A DNA stretch of 6,393 nucleotides from an uncultured Collinsella sp. (lineage in GTDB: Bacteria > Actinomycetota > Coriobacteriia > Coriobacteriales > Coriobacteriaceae), in the NCBI GenBank assembly GCA_938036665.1, contig CALHWR010000083.1, positions 1 to 6,393 on the forward strand, in the 5' to 3' direction. The translations under genes and the position numbers were made by a program. The notes under the pieces are model-generated. The model did no database searches and was not told where the DNA came from. It saw nothing but the letters and a program-made list of their open reading frames with translations. This document shows positions 4,877 to 6,393 of the stretch, one piece after another. Positions within the stretch are counted from its first letter, which is position 1. Each line of letters opens with the position of its first letter.

Positions 4877-5317
4877 CTACCGAGCGTGAGCGTTCTCGTA
4901 GGCCTCTTTGATATCTTCTGGCAAACCGTCGGGAATCATGGCCCTCAGCTCAGTCTCATTCTCGCCCTGATTCAGCTGCCCGTAGAACCAGCATTTGTAC
5001 TTCAGCATGTCCAGCGCGCGGTTCATGTTCGCGATCTCTAGCTCCATGTGGGCCTTCCGCTCCTCGAACATGGCCTTGCGTTTGGGGTATGTCGATGGAC
5101 CCTCCGCGCACCATTCCATGAACAGCCGGATGTCCTTGATCTCCATCCCCGCTTTCTTGAGGCATTCGATGACCCGAAGCGCCTCGAGTTCCGTATCGCC
5201 GAATTGCCGAATGCCGGACGTCCGCTCCAATGCCGGGAACAATCCCTGCTTGTCGTAATAGCGCAGCGTTGAGGCGGGCAAACCGAACATCTCCGAAACC
5301 TGTCCGATTGTGTACAT
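4877..5317 (-). CDS. MerR-family transcriptional regulator
   Basis: A 146-residue regulator starting at the ATG at 5317, with GGAGGA (complement of about 5321-5326) close upstream. Residues 1-70 are the MerR DNA-binding domain: MYTIGQVSEMFGLPASTLRYYDKQGLF, the arginine-containing wing around ERTSGIRQF, and the helix of ELEALRVIECLKKAGMEIKDI. Residues 80-108 form the antiparallel dimer helix, and a short effector part ends near 146. Cysteines at 52, 70 and 109 could be redox- or electrophile-reactive, but no metal-binding cysteine pair of the MerR/CueR type is visible. MerR proteins act by untwisting a promoter with an over-long spacer. The palindrome in the 152-base divergent gap and the CMD/cupin gene beyond it mark the probable target. 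Confidence 0.92.
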   Translation of the reverse strand: MYTIGQVSEMFGLPASTLRYYDKQGLFPALERTSGIRQFGDTELEALRVIECLKKAGMEIKDIRLFMEWCAEGPSTYPKRKAMFEERKAHMELEIANMNRALDMLKYKCWFYGQLNQGENETELRAMIPDGLPEDIKEAYENAHAR

Positions 5318-5348
5318 GGCTCCTCCGAATCAATCTCGAATTCATTCC

Positions 5349-5376
5349 TTGACCTAAAGTCAGGTTTAGGTATTAC
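5349..5376 (+). promoter_or_regulatory. MerR-type promoter with palindromic operator for the CMD/cupin gene
   Basis: TTGACC at 5349-5354 is a good -35. Overlapping it and filling the spacer is a perfect palindrome: ACCTAAA at 5352-5358, six bases, then TTTAGGT at 5365-5371. The -10 may be TATTAC at 5371-5376 (16-base spacer, 4 of 6 matches) or TACCTT at 5374-5379 (19-base spacer, 3 of 6). An operator lodged between -35 and -10 is the defining arrangement for MerR-family activation, and the divergent merR-like gene lies next to it, so I assign this site to that regulator. Confidence 0.7.
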
Positions 5377-5404
5377 CTTCATTCTCGTCATTAGAACAGG
5401 GATT

Positions 5405-5446
5405 GCAAAGGGTGTTCCGTAATGCGGAAACAGATTTGCACCTAAA
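5405..5446 (+). promoter_or_regulatory. Leader hairpin and extra operator half-site before the CMD/cupin gene
   Basis: GCAAA at 5405-5409 pairs with TTTGC at 5435-5439. Inside it, TTCCG at 5415-5419 pairs with CGGAA at 5425-5429 around a 5-base loop, with 5-base unpaired stretches on both sides. Overlapping the end is ACCTAAA at 5440-5446, identical to the left arm of the MerR palindrome about 88 bases upstream. This may be a second, weaker regulator contact or chance. Confidence 0.35.
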
Positions 5447-5469
5447 CCATCGACAGGGGGAGATCGATC

Positions 5470-6234
5470 ATGGCAATTAAACAGACGGCAGGCAGGGATG
5501 CCCTGGGGGAGTTCGCCCCCAAGTTCGCACAGCTCAATGACGATGTGCTGTTTGGCGAGGTGTGGAGTCGAGAAGACGGGCTTTCCCTTCGAGACCGCAG
5601 CGTGGTGACGGTTGTGGCCCTGATGGCGCAGGGACTGACGGACTCTTCGTTTAAATATCATCTGATGTCCGCAAAGAACAACGGGGTGACCAGGGCGGAG
5701 ATAGCGGAAATCCTTACGCACGCGGCGTTTTATGCGGGATGGCCCAAGGCGTGGGCGGCCTTCCGCATGGCAAAGGAGGTCTGGGCGGATGACGATGCCG
5801 CTGATGCAAAAGCCGAGCACCAAAACGAGATGGCCTTTCCCATCGGTGCCCCCAACGACGCATTCGCGAAGTACTTTATCGGGCAAAGCTACCTCGCGCC
5901 TCTATCAACCGAGCAGGTTGGCGTCTACAACGTGACGTTCGAGCCCGGCTGCCGCAACAACTGGCACGTGCACCACGCCAAAAACGGCGGCGGACAGATT
6001 CTCATCTGCGTGGCTGGTCGAGGGTTTTACCAGGAATGGGGTAAGCCGGCGCAGAAACTGCACCCTGGCGACGTGGTCAACATTGCCCCAGGGGTGAAGC
6101 ACTGGCACGGAGCCGCACCCGACAGCTGGTTCTCACATCTCGCGTTGGAGGTTCCGGGCGAGGAAGCCTCCAACGAGTGGTTGGAACCTGTGAACGATGA
6201 GGATTATCTCAAAGCGACTGACAAGGAGGCTTAA
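5470..6234 (+). CDS. Carboxymuconolactone decarboxylase/cupin fusion protein
   Basis: A 254-residue protein starting at ATG 5470, with AGGGGGAG at 5455-5462 seven bases upstream. Residues 10-105 are a carboxymuconolactone-decarboxylase (CMD) domain: LRDRSVVTVVALMAQG (40-55), KYHLMSAKNNGVTRAEIAEI (62-81), and THAAFYAGWPKA (83-94). It lacks the CxxC pair of AhpD-type peroxidases. Residues 125-230 are a cupin: GCRNNWHVH (160-168) with metal ligands His166, His168 and probably Gln176 in place of the usual Glu, then GDVVNIAPGVKHWH (200-213) with His211. Fusions of this kind are frequent in anaerobes beside MerR or LysR regulators and are often labelled 4-carboxymuconolactone decarboxylase, though the true substrate is rarely known. 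The adjacent MerR gene and operator imply inducible expression. A role with a small carbonyl or aromatic acid is only inferred. Confidence 0.92.
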   Translation: MAIKQTAGRDALGEFAPKFAQLNDDVLFGEVWSREDGLSLRDRSVVTVVALMAQGLTDSSFKYHLMSAKNNGVTRAEIAEILTHAAFYAGWPKAWAAFRMAKEVWADDDAADAKAEHQNEMAFPIGAPNDAFAKYFIGQSYLAPLSTEQVGVYNVTFEPGCRNNWHVHHAKNGGGQILICVAGRGFYQEWGKPAQKLHPGDVVNIAPGVKHWHGAAPDSWFSHLALEVPGEEASNEWLEPVNDEDYLKATDKEA

Positions 6235-6393
6235 ATACCTTCGCCGTCCGCGCCGCCGAGAGCAGGGCGCCCAAATCGGCCTGGATCGCCCCTGCCTTGC
6301 TTCCAAGCTGCAGCGGAGCCGAGCCGCCCGAGATGTTTACGCTCAGCAGGTGCGCATCCGGCAGCTTCGCGGTCATGCTCCAGAACGGGAGCG
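6209..6393 (-). CDS. C-terminal end of an unrecognised minus-strand gene (partial)
   Basis: On the minus strand one frame is open from the window edge to a TGA at 6211-6209, giving about 60 residues with strongly GC-rich third positions. Readable parts are LPFWSMTAKLPDAHLLSVNI and GSKAGAIQADLGALLSAA. The other five frames are stopped early or have unlikely compositions. The frame overlaps the end of the CMD/cupin gene tail-to-tail by 26 bases, so the last ten residues may lie over the neighbour. I do not recognise the family. The start is outside the window. Confidence 0.45.
   Translation of the reverse strand, partial: LPFWSMTAKLPDAHLLSVNISGGSAPLQLGSKAGAIQADLGALLSAARTAKVFKPPCQSL

Noticed and set aside
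5038..5886. 282-codon minus-strand ORF across the MerR gene, its promoter and the CMD/cupin gene
   Set aside because: It would cross a clear divergent promoter and operator and overlaps two strongly supported genes in other frames.
1..6393. tRNA, rRNA, CRISPR array or insertion-sequence ends
   Set aside because: I saw no cloverleaf with a conserved T-loop, no regularly spaced repeats, and no transposase or paired terminal repeats.

Overview
The window looks like chromosomal DNA from a GC-rich anaerobic gut bacterium. I infer a member of the Actinomycetota class Coriobacteriia (Eggerthellaceae or a relative). The reasons are high GC at third codon positions, clear Shine-Dalgarno sites, use of GTG and TTG starts, and a set of small regulators and membrane proteins typical of such genomes. 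This is inference; there is no rRNA or marker gene to fix the taxon.

Left third (1-2300), a patchwork of accessory and decayed material. A gene for a 149-residue protein (379-828) resembles ToxN/AbiQ, the endoribonuclease toxin of type III toxin-antitoxin systems. It is preceded by about 300 bases with a promoter-like site and several hairpins, but I see no tandem repeats of the kind a classical type III RNA antitoxin has. Next is a GyrI-like small-molecule-binding gene (967-1584) broken by one in-frame TAG, then a TTG-started basic small ORF (1785-1967) and a short antisense membrane-protein ORF (2027-2176) without a convincing start.

Middle (2311-3590). A two-gene operon encodes a 117-residue double-span membrane protein and a TetR-family repressor. 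A convergent gap of about 270 bases follows; it is packed with GC-rich hairpins and holds an 82-codon open stretch in frame with, and just past, the hxlR stop.

Right half (3589-6393), two regulator/enzyme pairs. A divergent HxlR regulator (with its conserved N-terminal cysteine) faces a COG2910-type NAD(P)-binding protein, whose gene ends in a 14-bp inverted repeat. A divergent MerR regulator faces a carboxymuconolactone-decarboxylase/cupin fusion. A 7-6-7 bp palindrome between them sits inside the promoter spacer, as MerR operators do, and a further half-site lies in the leader. The last 185 bases carry the C-terminal end of an unrecognised minus-strand gene.

Together the right two thirds read as three small sensor/response units (TetR, HxlR, MerR), probably answering electrophiles, quinones, aldehydes or toxic small molecules. 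The left part is a region of gene turnover. The most interesting items are the ToxN-like gene with its structured leader, the MerR operator with an extra half-site, and the structured convergent gap at 3318-3588.
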